Both the position numbers and the translations under genes were made by a program. A stretch of DNA of 64,000 nucleotides, from NCBI RefSeq assembly GCF_003012345.1, contig NZ_PVRV01000020.1, positions 744,001 through 808,000 of the forward strand. Reading direction: 5' to 3'. The stretch is from Phytohalomonas tamaricis (lineage in GTDB: Bacteria > Pseudomonadota > Gammaproteobacteria > Pseudomonadales > Halomonadaceae). The notes beneath the pieces are model-generated. The model made no database searches. It saw only the letters and a list, made by a program, of their open reading frames with translations, and was not told the origin of the DNA. Positions 19,311-27,825 of the stretch are shown piece after piece (the first letter of the stretch is position 1; each line of letters begins with the position of its first letter).

Positions 19311-20234
19311 GTGCCCTCTTCACCACATGAACTTAACCATCGCGAACACTTGTTCAAGATTATCTTCGAAGCGGACACTCGCGCTGGAAAGATTTTCGAT
19401 ATCGCACTTATTACAGTGATTCTGTTAAGTGTCATCGTGGTCATGCTGGATAGTGTGCCCGGTCTCAATGCACGCTATGCCAAGCAATTTTTTGTCTTGG
19501 AGTGGGTATTTACCGGGCTATTCACGATCGAATATATCGCTCGCCTGTACTGTATTAACCAGCCGACGCGCTATGCCCGCAGCTTCTACGGCGTTATCGA
19601 TCTGTTAAGTATCTTGCCCAGTTGGATAAGCCTGGTGATTCCCGGCGCTCAAACGCTGTTAGTGGTACGTATTCTGCGCGTCATGCGTGTTTTCCGCATA
19701 TTAAGGTTGATGGGCTTTGTGGGTGAAGGGCAGATGCTGGTACAGGCGCTGCAGCGCAGTCAGCGCAAGATCCTGATGTTTCTGGTCACCATTTTATCGC
19801 TCATTACTATTTTCGGCTCGTGCATGTATCTCATCGAGCCTGCCGAAGCGGGATTTACCAGCATTCCCCGGGCGCTGTACTGGGCAGTCGTAACGCTAAC
19901 CACAGTTGGCTATGGCGATATTGCACCGGTAACGCCGCTCGGTCAATTTCTCTCGTCCATCATGATGATACTGGGCTATTCCATTATCGCCGTGCCTACC
20001 GGCGTGTTTTCCGCCGAAGTCATGCGTGCGATGCGATACGAAAACGAATCCGACGAAACCTGCCCCGGCTGTGGCCATGAGGGACATGCCAAGGACGCTC
20101 GCTACTGTAAGCGCTGTGGCACCTGGCTTGATGAAACCACCACCGACCCCAGGAAAGAGCGCAAGGACAAGAAGAACAAGGACACAACAGATGAGGAGGA
20201 TGATAAGGAAGGTGCGGCCAGCCATCACACCTAG
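19311..20234 (+). CDS. voltage-gated (Kv-like) potassium channel with C-terminal zinc ribbon
   Basis: 307 residues. GTG start supported by AAGGAG seven bases upstream. Six transmembrane helices: S4 is arginine-rich (VVRILRVMRVFRILRLM, about 118-134) and the pore carries the potassium selectivity filter TVGYGD (198-203). The cytoplasmic tail holds a zinc-ribbon CPGCGHEG...YCKRCG (C251, C254, C266, C269) and ends in a highly charged Lys/Glu/Asp run. Monocistronic. The channel call is secure; gating ligand and physiological role are unknown. Confidence 0.92.
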   Translation: MPSSPHELNHREHLFKIIFEADTRAGKIFDIALITVILLSVIVVMLDSVPGLNARYAKQFFVLEWVFTGLFTIEYIARLYCINQPTRYARSFYGVIDLLSILPSWISLVIPGAQTLLVVRILRVMRVFRILRLMGFVGEGQMLVQALQRSQRKILMFLVTILSLITIFGSCMYLIEPAEAGFTSIPRALYWAVVTLTTVGYGDIAPVTPLGQFLSSIMMILGYSIIAVPTGVFSAEVMRAMRYENESDETCPGCGHEGHAKDARYCKRCGTWLDETTTDPRKERKDKKNKDTTDEEDDKEGAASHHT

Positions 20235-20247
20235 CCCGATCAGGCGC

Positions 20248-20282
20248 CAGTACCGAGCGTGGAGTAAAGCGTCTCGGTACTG
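20248..20282. terminator. inverted repeat after the channel gene, possible terminator
   Basis: CAGTACCGAG (20248-20257) pairs with CTCGGTACTG (20273-20282) over a 15-base loop, between the convergent channel and yciO genes. No T run follows, so termination activity is uncertain. Confidence 0.4.
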
Positions 20283-20299
20283 ACTCAGTACTGAGGCGT

Positions 20300-20926
20300 T
20301 CAGTCAGTCTCGAACGGCGCGGTATCCCCCCGCCCTTCGCGAACGATAGTGGGCGGTAGCTCACGCAGATCCACCACGGTGGTCGGCTCAAGATGACAGG
20401 CACCGCCATCGATGATCAAATCAAGCTGCGCCCCGAAACGATCGCGGATATCTTCCGCGTCGGTCATGGGTAACTCTTCGTCTACCGGGATGAACGTTAC
20501 GCTCATCAGCGGCCCCCCCAGCACTTCCAGCAGATCATGGGTAATCCGATGGTCGGGAACACGTACCCCGATCGAGCGGCGTTTGGGGTGCAGCAACAGG
20601 CGCGGCACTTCATTGGTCGCATTAAGAATATAAGTATAGGGCCCCGGCGTGTACGCCTTGAGCAGCCTGAACACTCGGTTATCTACCTTGGCATAGGTGC
20701 CTATCTCGGAGAGATCCGAACACATCAACGTGAAGTTGTGCTTGTCATCGAGCGCCCGCAGGCGCTTGATTCTCTCAATGGCCTTCTTCTCGCCCAAGCT
20801 GCACCCTAAGGCATAACCCGAATCGGTCGGATAGGCGATGACACCGCCACCGCGGATGATATCAACCGACTGTTGAATCAGACGCTTCTGTGGCGTTTCG
20901 GGGTGTAACTGAAAAAACTGGCTCAT
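20300..20926 (-). CDS. yciO: YciO, Sua5/YrdC-family protein
   Basis: 208 residues (E. coli YciO 206) of the YrdC fold: GGGVIAYPTDSGYALGC near the N-terminus, KHNFTLMCSDLSEI, TPGPYTYILNATNEVPRLLL, and the KRRSIGVRVPDH segment with the positively charged nucleotide pocket. YrdC/Sua5 make threonylcarbamoyl-AMP for the t6A modification of tRNA; YciO is a paralogue whose activity is weaker or different. Located next to rnm, as in many gammaproteobacteria. Confidence 0.92.
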   Translation of the reverse strand: MSQFFQLHPETPQKRLIQQSVDIIRGGGVIAYPTDSGYALGCSLGEKKAIERIKRLRALDDKHNFTLMCSDLSEIGTYAKVDNRVFRLLKAYTPGPYTYILNATNEVPRLLLHPKRRSIGVRVPDHRITHDLLEVLGGPLMSVTFIPVDEELPMTDAEDIRDRFGAQLDLIIDGGACHLEPTTVVDLRELPPTIVREGRGDTAPFETD

Positions 20927-20986
20927 GAGAACGCTCCTTATTCTGTGTTCTGTGCTTGCTCCTGACTTACCCTTGACGTGGCATGC

Positions 20987-21895
20987 TCATGGCGGCGCCA
21001 TGGCCACTGCATGAGACGCAAAGCATGGATGACACCACACCGGGGGAAGCGAGGTGCGTCCCGCCGGGCTGAATGTACCGGGCGCTAGTGGCCCCCCTTG
21101 AAAGTGAAAGTCACTGCCGAGCGAGGCATAAAGGCCACGCTTAGCCAGTAGACTGGCAAGATCTCGGGTACGGTCGTCATTTTGGTAACCGCTGACCATC
21201 TCCGCCCCTTCGCCACCTGCGGCCACGAAGGCATCCAGTAGTGCGCCCAGTTTGCGCCGCGTCAGCTTATAGCGTAGCGGATGAGCCAGCACGGCGACGC
21301 CGCCATCGGCCACGATCCAGCTCACCACATCAGAAAGCGCTGGCCAATGCGTCTTGACATCGCCGGGCTTGCCGGCACCCAGATATTTCTTGAATGCGCT
21401 GTTGAGATCCTTCACCAGCCCGGCCGCGACGAGCGCGCGGGCAAAATCAGGCCGACCCAGCGGGCGATCGCTGCCGGCCTGCGCACGTGCGCAATTCAAG
21501 GCATCATCAAGCCCGATGCGCTCAAGCCGTGTCGCGATGACCTCTGCCCTGGTGATGCGCGCCTGCTTCAGCAGTTCAAGTCCGGCGGCGATATGCTCAC
21601 CCGGCCCAGCGGGAAACAGCGCAACGACATGGATGCCGACACCTTCCCAGCGCGTCGATAGTTCACAGCCGTCAATTAATGTGATGCCATGGCGGCCGGC
21701 GGCTTGACGCGCCTCTTCTACGCCGCTCATGGTGTCATGATCGGTCAGGGCAATATGCGTCAGGCCACGCTGATGGCACAGCTCGACCAACGCCGTCGGC
21801 GATAGCATGCCATCCGAGGCGCTGGAGTGCATGTGCAGGTCAATGCCGCGAGCGGTATCGAGATTGTACGGAAAGGATATTGAGTCGGAAGGCAT
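20987..21895 (-). CDS. rnm: PHP-domain phosphoesterase, RNase AM / 3',5'-nucleoside bisphosphate phosphatase
   Basis: 302 residues from ATG 21895 (MPSDSISFPYNLDTARGIDL); the much longer open frame reaching 22564 lies antisense to yciB and is rejected. Metal-binding PHP motifs are present: DLHMHSSASDG, ALTDHDTMSGV, DGCELST, VLAHPLRY and LGSDFHF. In E. coli the homologue (YciV/TrpH) hydrolyses pAp-type nucleotides and trims rRNA 5' ends. 60 bases separate it from yciO, likely co-transcribed. The ribosome site is weak. Confidence 0.9.
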   Translation of the reverse strand: MPSDSISFPYNLDTARGIDLHMHSSASDGMLSPTALVELCHQRGLTHIALTDHDTMSGVEEARQAAGRHGITLIDGCELSTRWEGVGIHVVALFPAGPGEHIAAGLELLKQARITRAEVIATRLERIGLDDALNCARAQAGSDRPLGRPDFARALVAAGLVKDLNSAFKKYLGAGKPGDVKTHWPALSDVVSWIVADGGVAVLAHPLRYKLTRRKLGALLDAFVAAGGEGAEMVSGYQNDDRTRDLASLLAKRGLYASLGSDFHFQGGPLAPGTFSPAGRTSLPPVWCHPCFASHAVAMAPP

Positions 21896-22027
21896 CGGTA
21901 TGACGCTAGGTAGCGTCCTGGTTGGAAACTTTGTCAGAATAAACCGGTATAGTGGCGTGCAATGGTCATGGCGGTCAATGCCGAGACACTCCTTACGATA
22001 CGCCCCTGCTGGAGAACGCGTACGCTT

Positions 22028-22600
22028 ATGAAGATGCTTGTGGATTTCTTTCCCATTGCGATTTTCTTTCTGGTCTATCACCTGACCAAGGATATCGTGA
22101 CCGCAACAGCCGTATTGATTCCCGCCACGGTACTGCAGGTACTCTATACCTGGTGGCGCCACCGCAAGGTGGAAAAGATGCATTTGGTCACGCTCGCGCT
22201 GGTGGTCGTGCTCGGCGGCGCTACGGTGCTGTTCGGCAATGGCGATTTCATCAAGTGGAAGCCGACCATCGTCAACTGGCTGTTTGCCGTGGCGTTCCTG
22301 TTCTCGCCGCTGTTTGGCGGCAAGGCACTGACACAGCGCATGATGGAGAAAAGCATTACCCTGCCCAGTGCCGTCTGGATGCGACTCAATCTGGCTTGGG
22401 TCGCCTTCTTTGCCGCCATGGGCGCGCTTAACATTTACGTGTTCACCCACTACAGCGAAGAGACCTGGGTCAATTTCAAGCTGTTCGGCATGATGGGATT
22501 GACGATTCTGTTCATTCTCGTCCAGGGCGTATTTCTCGCCCGACATATGCCGCGCGATGGACAAAATGGCCCCTCCACCACCAAGAAGGATGAGCTGTGA
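22028..22600 (+). CDS. yciB: inner-membrane septation protein A (YciB/IspZ)
   Basis: 190 residues from ATG 22028 ([19 protein letters not shown]), matching the family start MK.FLDF.P; an upstream frame start at 21962 would add 22 unconserved residues. About five transmembrane helices, with conserved FRKVEKMHL-like ([20 protein letters not shown]), [11 protein letters not shown] and WVNFKLFG segments. YciB contributes to cell-envelope synthesis and division. Divergent from rnm and translationally coupled to yciI through a TGATG overlap. Confidence 0.94.
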   Translation: MKMLVDFFPIAIFFLVYHLTKDIVTATAVLIPATVLQVLYTWWRHRKVEKMHLVTLALVVVLGGATVLFGNGDFIKWKPTIVNWLFAVAFLFSPLFGGKALTQRMMEKSITLPSAVWMRLNLAWVAFFAAMGALNIYVFTHYSEETWVNFKLFGMMGLTILFILVQGVFLARHMPRDGQNGPSTTKKDEL

Positions 22601-22899
22601 TGCTTTATGCCATTATCAGTGACGATATCGAAAACAGCCTCGAACGCCGTAAGGCCGCTCGCCCCGAGCATCTGGCACGCCTTGAGGCGCTGCGCGATGA
22701 GGGCCGTCTGATCCTGGCCGGGCCTTGTCCCGCCATTGATGCCAACGACCCTGGCGATGCGGGCTTTACCGGTAGCGTGGTGATTGCCGAATTTGCTTCG
22801 CTCGATGAAGCACAGCAGTGGGCCGACGCCGATCCTTATGTCGTGGCCGGCGTCTATGCACAGGTCAGGGTCAAGCCATTTCGCAAAACACTGCCCTGA
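22600..22899 (+). CDS. yciI: YciI family protein
   Basis: 99 residues ([20 protein letters not shown]...) with the YciI ferredoxin-like fold signature: an [20 protein letters not shown] stretch, [12 protein letters not shown], and [17 protein letters not shown] at the end. The conserved His24 and Asp36-type residues are represented by H in RPEH and D in ID. The start ATG shares its A with the yciB stop. Function of the family is not firmly known. Confidence 0.93.
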   Translation: MLYAIISDDIENSLERRKAARPEHLARLEALRDEGRLILAGPCPAIDANDPGDAGFTGSVVIAEFASLDEAQQWADADPYVVAGVYAQVRVKPFRKTLP

Positions 22900-23070
22900 A
22901 CCCAGCCGTTCGACAGCCCGTCGATAACTCAACATGATAGTCACTCGACTTACTCACAGGCACTGTGGATAACCTTGTGAAGTAGCGATGGAACAACTCT
23001 TCTAAAGCGTGTTCCATCGCTTGCTGGCAAAGATTGAGCAATTTTCAACCACTCTGACCAAGCCGATACC

Positions 23071-25092
23071 TTGACCGAATCACGACAGCTCCCGGTGGCG
23101 CGCGCCCTGCGCCTTGAACATGCTCAGCTCGATTGGAATGACGCTGCCCCGCATGCGCTCGCTTACGACGATATCTATTTTTCCCGTGATGACGGCCTGC
23201 GTGAGACTGAGCATGTGTTTATCAACAGCAATCGCCTGCCCGAGCGTTTTGCCCAATGGCACTTATCCCGCCCGTTTGTGGTCGCTGAAACCGGGTTCGG
23301 TAGCGGGCTTAACATGCTTCACGCCTGGGCCTGTTTTGAAGCTCATGCCCCCCATACAGCGCGGTTGCATCTGGTCTCGGTGGAAAAACATCCATTCACC
23401 CGAGAGGACCTGCTTCGTGCGCTATCGGCCTGGCCAACCCTGGCCGAGCGCAGCACTCGTCTCATCGCTCAGTGGCCAGCCCCCGTCAGCGGTGTGCACC
23501 GTATTGTCCTCGCCCCACGGGTGACACTCGATGTGCATTTCGGTGAAGCGACTGAATGTTTCGAGCAGCTTGATGGTCAGGTCGATGCCTGGTTTCTGGA
23601 CGGTTTTGCTCCTGCGAAAAACCCCGCGATGTGGACGCAAGCGCTGTTCGACGCCATGGCCGTTGTCAGCCGCCCCGGCGCGACATTCGCCACCTTCACC
23701 TGTGCGGGACTGGTCAAGCGCGGCCTGATCCAGGCCGGATTCCACTGCGAGAAAATCAAAGGATTCGGGCGTAAGCGTGAAATGCTGCGCGGGAGTATCG
23801 CAACGCCGCCTACCGATAGGCGGCGCATGCGTACCCCTTGGTTCACCCCGCCACCGGTTATCTCATCAACGTCCGCAGGCGGCGATGTTGCGGTAATCGG
23901 CGCGGGTATTGCCGGAGCGAGTACTGCTCACGCGCTGGCCCGCCGCGGTCGTAGCGTGATGTTATTTGATACCGAAGCGCCCGGCGCCGGCGGTTCAGGT
24001 AATCGCCAGGGGGCGCTCTACGTCAAGCTTGCTGCTCACCCCAACCCACAGAGCCGCTTCTATCTGGCGGCTCTGCAGTATACGACGCGCTGGCTCGCGC
24101 AGTTTGATCCCGAGCGTCGCTTATGGTCGGACTGTGGCGTGCTCCAACTCGCCTTGAGCGATAAGGAAGCCACACGACAACGCACGTTTCTTAGCCGTTA
24201 CGACTTGCCTGAACATATAGTGCATGGTGTCGATGTGGCCGGCGCCACTCAGCGGGCCGGCACAGCACTAAGCTCGAATACGCGGGGTGGGCTTTACTAC
24301 CCTGGCGCCGGCTGGGTCCGCCCGAAGGCCCTTTGTCAGGCGCTGGCCGCCACGGACGGCATAACGTTTCATCAGGGGCTCGTGGTAGCGATCGAGTTCA
24401 TCGGTACCGCTGAAGCGCCGCGCTGGCGTCTGCGTGATAGCGATGGCCGTACATTTGAGACCGAACAGGTAGTGGTGGCCACCGCACAGGCAAGTAACCG
24501 CTTCGAGGCGCTCGCTCATCTGCCGCTGCAAAGCATCCGTGGCCAGGTCAGCCAGGTGGCCGTACCGGACGCTACTCTCGCTCCCAAATGTGTCGTTTGC
24601 GCTGGCGGCTATACACCGCCTCCATGGCACGGCGTCCAAAGCTTTGGCGCGACGTTTGCACCGCACGATACGGCGCTTGAGATGCGCCCGGAAGATCACA
24701 CGGCCAACCTGGCTGAACTTGAACGCGCCCTGCCCGACTATGCCGCCGCACTAGGCCGTTCATTTGAAGCTTTCGAGGCACGCGTTGGGCTACGTTGCGC
24801 CAGCCCCGACAAGTCACCCCTGGTTGGTCCCGCGCCGGTGGCCGAAGCCTGGTGCAGCGATTACGCCGCGCTCGCCCATGATGCGCGGCGTATTGCCGAC
24901 GTGCCGGGCCGCCACTGGCCAGGACTGTGGATCAGCGTCGCGCATGGCTCACGTGGGCTGGTCAGCGCGCCGCTTTGCGCTGAACTGCTTGCTTCACGTA
25001 TCTGCGACGAACCCATGCCACTTACTCTTGAACTGGCCGACCATCTCCATCCCGGGCGTCGTCTTATCACCGACTTGATCAGAACGCCTTGA
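23071..25092 (+). CDS. mnmC: bifunctional tRNA 5-methylaminomethyl-2-thiouridine biosynthesis protein MnmC
   Basis: 673 residues. The N-terminal methyltransferase (MnmC2; DDIYFSRDDGLRETEHVFIN, ETGFGSGLNMLHAW, WFLDGFAPAKNPAMW) is followed from about 265 by an FAD-dependent oxidoreductase (MnmC1) with the dinucleotide motif VIGAGIAGASTAHALARRG and the C-terminal HGSRGLVSAPL. It converts cmnm5(s2)U through nm5 to mnm5(s2)U at wobble position 34 of tRNA. No ATG lies near the conserved start; TTG 23071 (or a GTG nine codons later, at 23095) must be used, and no strong ribosome site is visible. Convergent with citB. Confidence 0.93.
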   Translation: MTESRQLPVARALRLEHAQLDWNDAAPHALAYDDIYFSRDDGLRETEHVFINSNRLPERFAQWHLSRPFVVAETGFGSGLNMLHAWACFEAHAPHTARLHLVSVEKHPFTREDLLRALSAWPTLAERSTRLIAQWPAPVSGVHRIVLAPRVTLDVHFGEATECFEQLDGQVDAWFLDGFAPAKNPAMWTQALFDAMAVVSRPGATFATFTCAGLVKRGLIQAGFHCEKIKGFGRKREMLRGSIATPPTDRRRMRTPWFTPPPVISSTSAGGDVAVIGAGIAGASTAHALARRGRSVMLFDTEAPGAGGSGNRQGALYVKLAAHPNPQSRFYLAALQYTTRWLAQFDPERRLWSDCGVLQLALSDKEATRQRTFLSRYDLPEHIVHGVDVAGATQRAGTALSSNTRGGLYYPGAGWVRPKALCQALAATDGITFHQGLVVAIEFIGTAEAPRWRLRDSDGRTFETEQVVVATAQASNRFEALAHLPLQSIRGQVSQVAVPDATLAPKCVVCAGGYTPPPWHGVQSFGATFAPHDTALEMRPEDHTANLAELERALPDYAAALGRSFEAFEARVGLRCASPDKSPLVGPAPVAEAWCSDYAALAHDARRIADVPGRHWPGLWISVAHGSRGLVSAPLCAELLASRICDEPMPLTLELADHLHPGRRLITDLIRTP

Positions 25093-25111
25093 AGACGATC
25101 GATAAGCGCAT

Positions 25112-25825
25112 TCAGGGCTGGCGGGCCAGTCGGCCCAGCGCATCGTGATCGAGGCAGGTATAGGTAAATGAAGGGCGACCGACCTGACCGTAGGCGAAGG
25201 ACTCACTGAGCAGGCCGAGGCTGGCCAGGTGCTTGAGGTACTTGCGTACCGACACTCGCGACATGCCGGTGTTGTCTGCCAACTCTTCAGTCGTGAAACT
25301 GTCCTTTTGCACATCAAGAACAGCCTCGATCACCTGGACGAGACTATGCGCCGTCAGCCCTTTGGGCAGGCCATCAGCACGCCGTGGCGTAACCGATGTC
25401 GCGCGAAACAGCGTATCAAGGGATTGTTGATCAACCTGGGCACCTTGCGTCTTGAGCGCATCGCGCTGATGCTGGCACAGCAGCAGCGCATCGCGAAATC
25501 GCTTGAATTCAAACGGTTTGACCAGATAATCGTTGACGCCCAGGTGCCGTGCCGCGCGCACGGTTTCCATCTCGGACGCCGCAGTGATCAGAATTACATC
25601 ACTGTCCATTTTTTGCGCACGCAGCCACTCAATAATCTCAAGGCCGCTGCGATTGGCCAGAAAGATATCGAGCAGTACCACATCGACCGGCTCACGCTCA
25701 AGCACGACCAATGCCGTGGTCACATCGCTGCAGCGTGCCACCAGCTGCATGCCTTCCAGACGTGAAAGATATTCAACGTTCAATTTCATGACCATGGGGT
25801 CATCTTCAACGATCAACACCTTCAT
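25112..25825 (-). CDS. CitB/DcuR-type response regulator
   Basis: 237 residues: a receiver domain (EDD at 7-9, phospho-acceptor D53, conserved K103 in LVKPFEFKRF) and a C-terminal helix-turn-helix of the CitB class (TEELADNTGMSRVSVRKYLK). Its start overlaps the stop of the sensor kinase gene by ATGA, so they are translationally coupled. Next to a citrate/malate-type symporter gene, which is its likely target. Ligand specificity cannot be read from sequence. Confidence 0.92.
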   Translation of the reverse strand: MKVLIVEDDPMVMKLNVEYLSRLEGMQLVARCSDVTTALVVLEREPVDVVLLDIFLANRSGLEIIEWLRAQKMDSDVILITAASEMETVRAARHLGVNDYLVKPFEFKRFRDALLLCQHQRDALKTQGAQVDQQSLDTLFRATSVTPRRADGLPKGLTAHSLVQVIEAVLDVQKDSFTTEELADNTGMSRVSVRKYLKHLASLGLLSESFAYGQVGRPSFTYTCLDHDALGRLARQP

Positions 25826-27420
25826 AGCGGCGTTTCCAAGTCGTGCAATGGGTAAGGATACGTCACTTCAATCAGGGTACCTTGTCCAAGTTGGGAATAA
25901 AGGTTCAGGGTGCCATCGGCACTCTCCACATACTCACGCACCAGATAGAGCCCTAGACCACGCTGCCTGCCTTTGCTGGAGTAGCCTCGCTCAAAAACAC
26001 GCTCACGCAGCGCAGCGGGAATGCCGGGGCCATTGTCCTGCACATGCAGTGACAAGGTCTGGGCATCGATGCCCAGCGTCAACGCCACCTGCGGTGTTGG
26101 CATTGACGCGACCCCATCAAAGGCGTTTTCGAGAAGATTACCCATGATGCTGATCAGCGTATGTACCGTTACGCTGTCTTCGGCTGCGGGGATAATCGTT
26201 TCGACAAGTACTGCAAGCTCAATGCCCTTCTCACGCGCCTCGCTCTGCTTGCCCAATAGAAAGCCTGACAGCACGGGGTCATGCACCCCTTCCACAATCG
26301 GCTCGACGATACCCATGCGGTAATCGACCAATTCACGCAGATACTGGCGCAGGGCCTTGATATCGCCAAGCTGAGCCAACCCCATCACGACGTGAAGCTT
26401 GTTCTTGAATTCATGCGTCGAGGCGCGCAGGGCCTCAGCATAGCGCCGGACACCGGTTAACTCTTCGGCCAGCGTATGAATCTCCGTCTTGTCGCGAAAG
26501 GTCATGATCGCCCCGATCAGGTTGCCTTGCAGGAACATCGGTTTGCCCGTACCAAGAAAGGCCATCCGCCCCAGGCGTATTTCCTGATCCCGCAGCTCGT
26601 GTCCGGTGGCCAACACGGTATCCAGCTTTGCATTCGGCAGCAGCTCAGTAACCGGATAGCCGACACGTGGTACAACGCCAGCCGCTCTCAACAGCCTAAG
26701 TGCGGCAGGATTGATCAGCGTCACATCGCCTTGCGCATCGACCGCAATAGTCCCCTCATGCATCGCGTCGAGCATGGCATGGCGTTCTTCTACCAATTGC
26801 GCGATCTGGTTGGGCTCCATGCCCATCAACCGGCGCTTGATACTGCCTGCCAACCAGGTGGCGCCCAATGCACCCACTACCATGATCAGCGCCAACCCAC
26901 CCAACAGCCGCCCGCGATGACGTTCCGTAAGGGGCGCCAGGCGTGAAAGCGTGACACCGACAGACACGGCACCGATAACGTCCCCACGCTCGTCTTTTAC
27001 TGGTGCAAAGCCGCGAATACTGGTGCCTAGCGTCCCTTGGGCATGCGAAGCATAGTGCTCGCCAGCTAGCGCTCTTGCTTCATCACCGCCCTGAAAATGA
27101 TGGCCTATGCGCGTCGGGTCAGGATGGGTCAAGCGAATGGCTCCCCCATCGATGATGACAATGAAATCGACACCCAGCGTTCGGCGTAATGCCTCGATAT
27201 CATGCTGCAGCGACGCATCCTGATGGCGCAGCGCATTGCGTATTCGCTGCTCGCTTGCCACAGTCTGCGCCACATTCACTACCCGCTGTTCCTGTGCCCG
27301 TTCGGTACTGGCGCGCAGTTGAGCGCTAAACAGCCAGTATGCCAGGCCCAGCGATGAAACGATGAGGGCAATGACCAGCATCGATATCAGCGCGCTCAGA
27401 GGCAACTGTTTAGTATTCAT
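25822..27420 (-). CDS. CitA/DcuS-type sensor histidine kinase
   Basis: 532 residues. TM1 at about 8-30, a periplasmic Cache/PAS sensor at 40-168 (RIRNALRHQDASLQHDIEAL, HPDPTRIGHHF, RGFAPVKDERGDVIGAVSVG), TM2 at about 170-190, a cytoplasmic PAS at 205-310, and a kinase with the CitA-type box STHEFKNKLHVVMGLAQLG (H336) and ATP-binding DNGPGIP and RGLGLYLV. These kinases sense external di- and tricarboxylates. Operon with the response regulator; divergent from the symporter gene. Confidence 0.93.
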   Translation of the reverse strand: MNTKQLPLSALISMLVIALIVSSLGLAYWLFSAQLRASTERAQEQRVVNVAQTVASEQRIRNALRHQDASLQHDIEALRRTLGVDFIVIIDGGAIRLTHPDPTRIGHHFQGGDEARALAGEHYASHAQGTLGTSIRGFAPVKDERGDVIGAVSVGVTLSRLAPLTERHRGRLLGGLALIMVVGALGATWLAGSIKRRLMGMEPNQIAQLVEERHAMLDAMHEGTIAVDAQGDVTLINPAALRLLRAAGVVPRVGYPVTELLPNAKLDTVLATGHELRDQEIRLGRMAFLGTGKPMFLQGNLIGAIMTFRDKTEIHTLAEELTGVRRYAEALRASTHEFKNKLHVVMGLAQLGDIKALRQYLRELVDYRMGIVEPIVEGVHDPVLSGFLLGKQSEAREKGIELAVLVETIIPAAEDSVTVHTLISIMGNLLENAFDGVASMPTPQVALTLGIDAQTLSLHVQDNGPGIPAALRERVFERGYSSKGRQRGLGLYLVREYVESADGTLNLYSQLGQGTLIEVTYPYPLHDLETPL

Positions 27421-27825
27421 CGAAAATATTCCGCGTGTAGCCTTTCAGCCTTCTGCTCATCAGCCGTGGTCACGGTTAAAACAGTAGCCTTTACGACCTT
27501 GGTGGCATTTCTTACTGCCGCAAAATATGCAGCACAAAGCGTATTCATTTTTTTTAATTACAAAAATATTTTTTAACTTCCTAAAGGTTGGCGCTCCCAT
27601 GCAAAGCCGTATTCTCAGCAGCCGAGTCCGCCCGCGCGCAACGCGACAATAAAGCATTGGACCTGTAAAACCGCGACCTTTTCTGCTGGAGCCAGAACAC
27701 TCACTCCCGCGCTACAAGGTTATCTATCGCCAGTCCAGTCCGTGACTGATCAAAATGCCTTTGCGTGGCACTACGTCATGCAAACGCATGGCCATCGGTC
27801 GCCACCGGCACAGAAGGAATTTTCC
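27421..27825. promoter_or_regulatory. control region between citA-like and citS-like genes
   Basis: A 405-base divergent region without a credible gene. It contains an AT-rich block at about 27546-27580 (runs of T and A) of the kind CitB-class regulators bind, and an AAGGA ribosome site at 27814-27818 for the symporter. Promoters were not placed with confidence. Confidence 0.45.

Noticed and set aside
21896-22564. N-terminal extension of the rnm frame
   Set aside because: Open by chance on the strand opposite yciB; the PHP-domain protein clearly begins near 21895.
22964-22972. TGTGGATAA, a perfect DnaA-box match, upstream of mnmC
   Set aside because: A single nine-base match with no clustered boxes, AT-rich unwinding element or origin genes; expected by chance at this scale.
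27460-27657. 65-codon minus-strand frame between citA-like and citS-like genes
   Set aside because: No ribosome site, spans the AT-rich regulatory block, and the Cys/Arg/Lys-rich product resembles no family.
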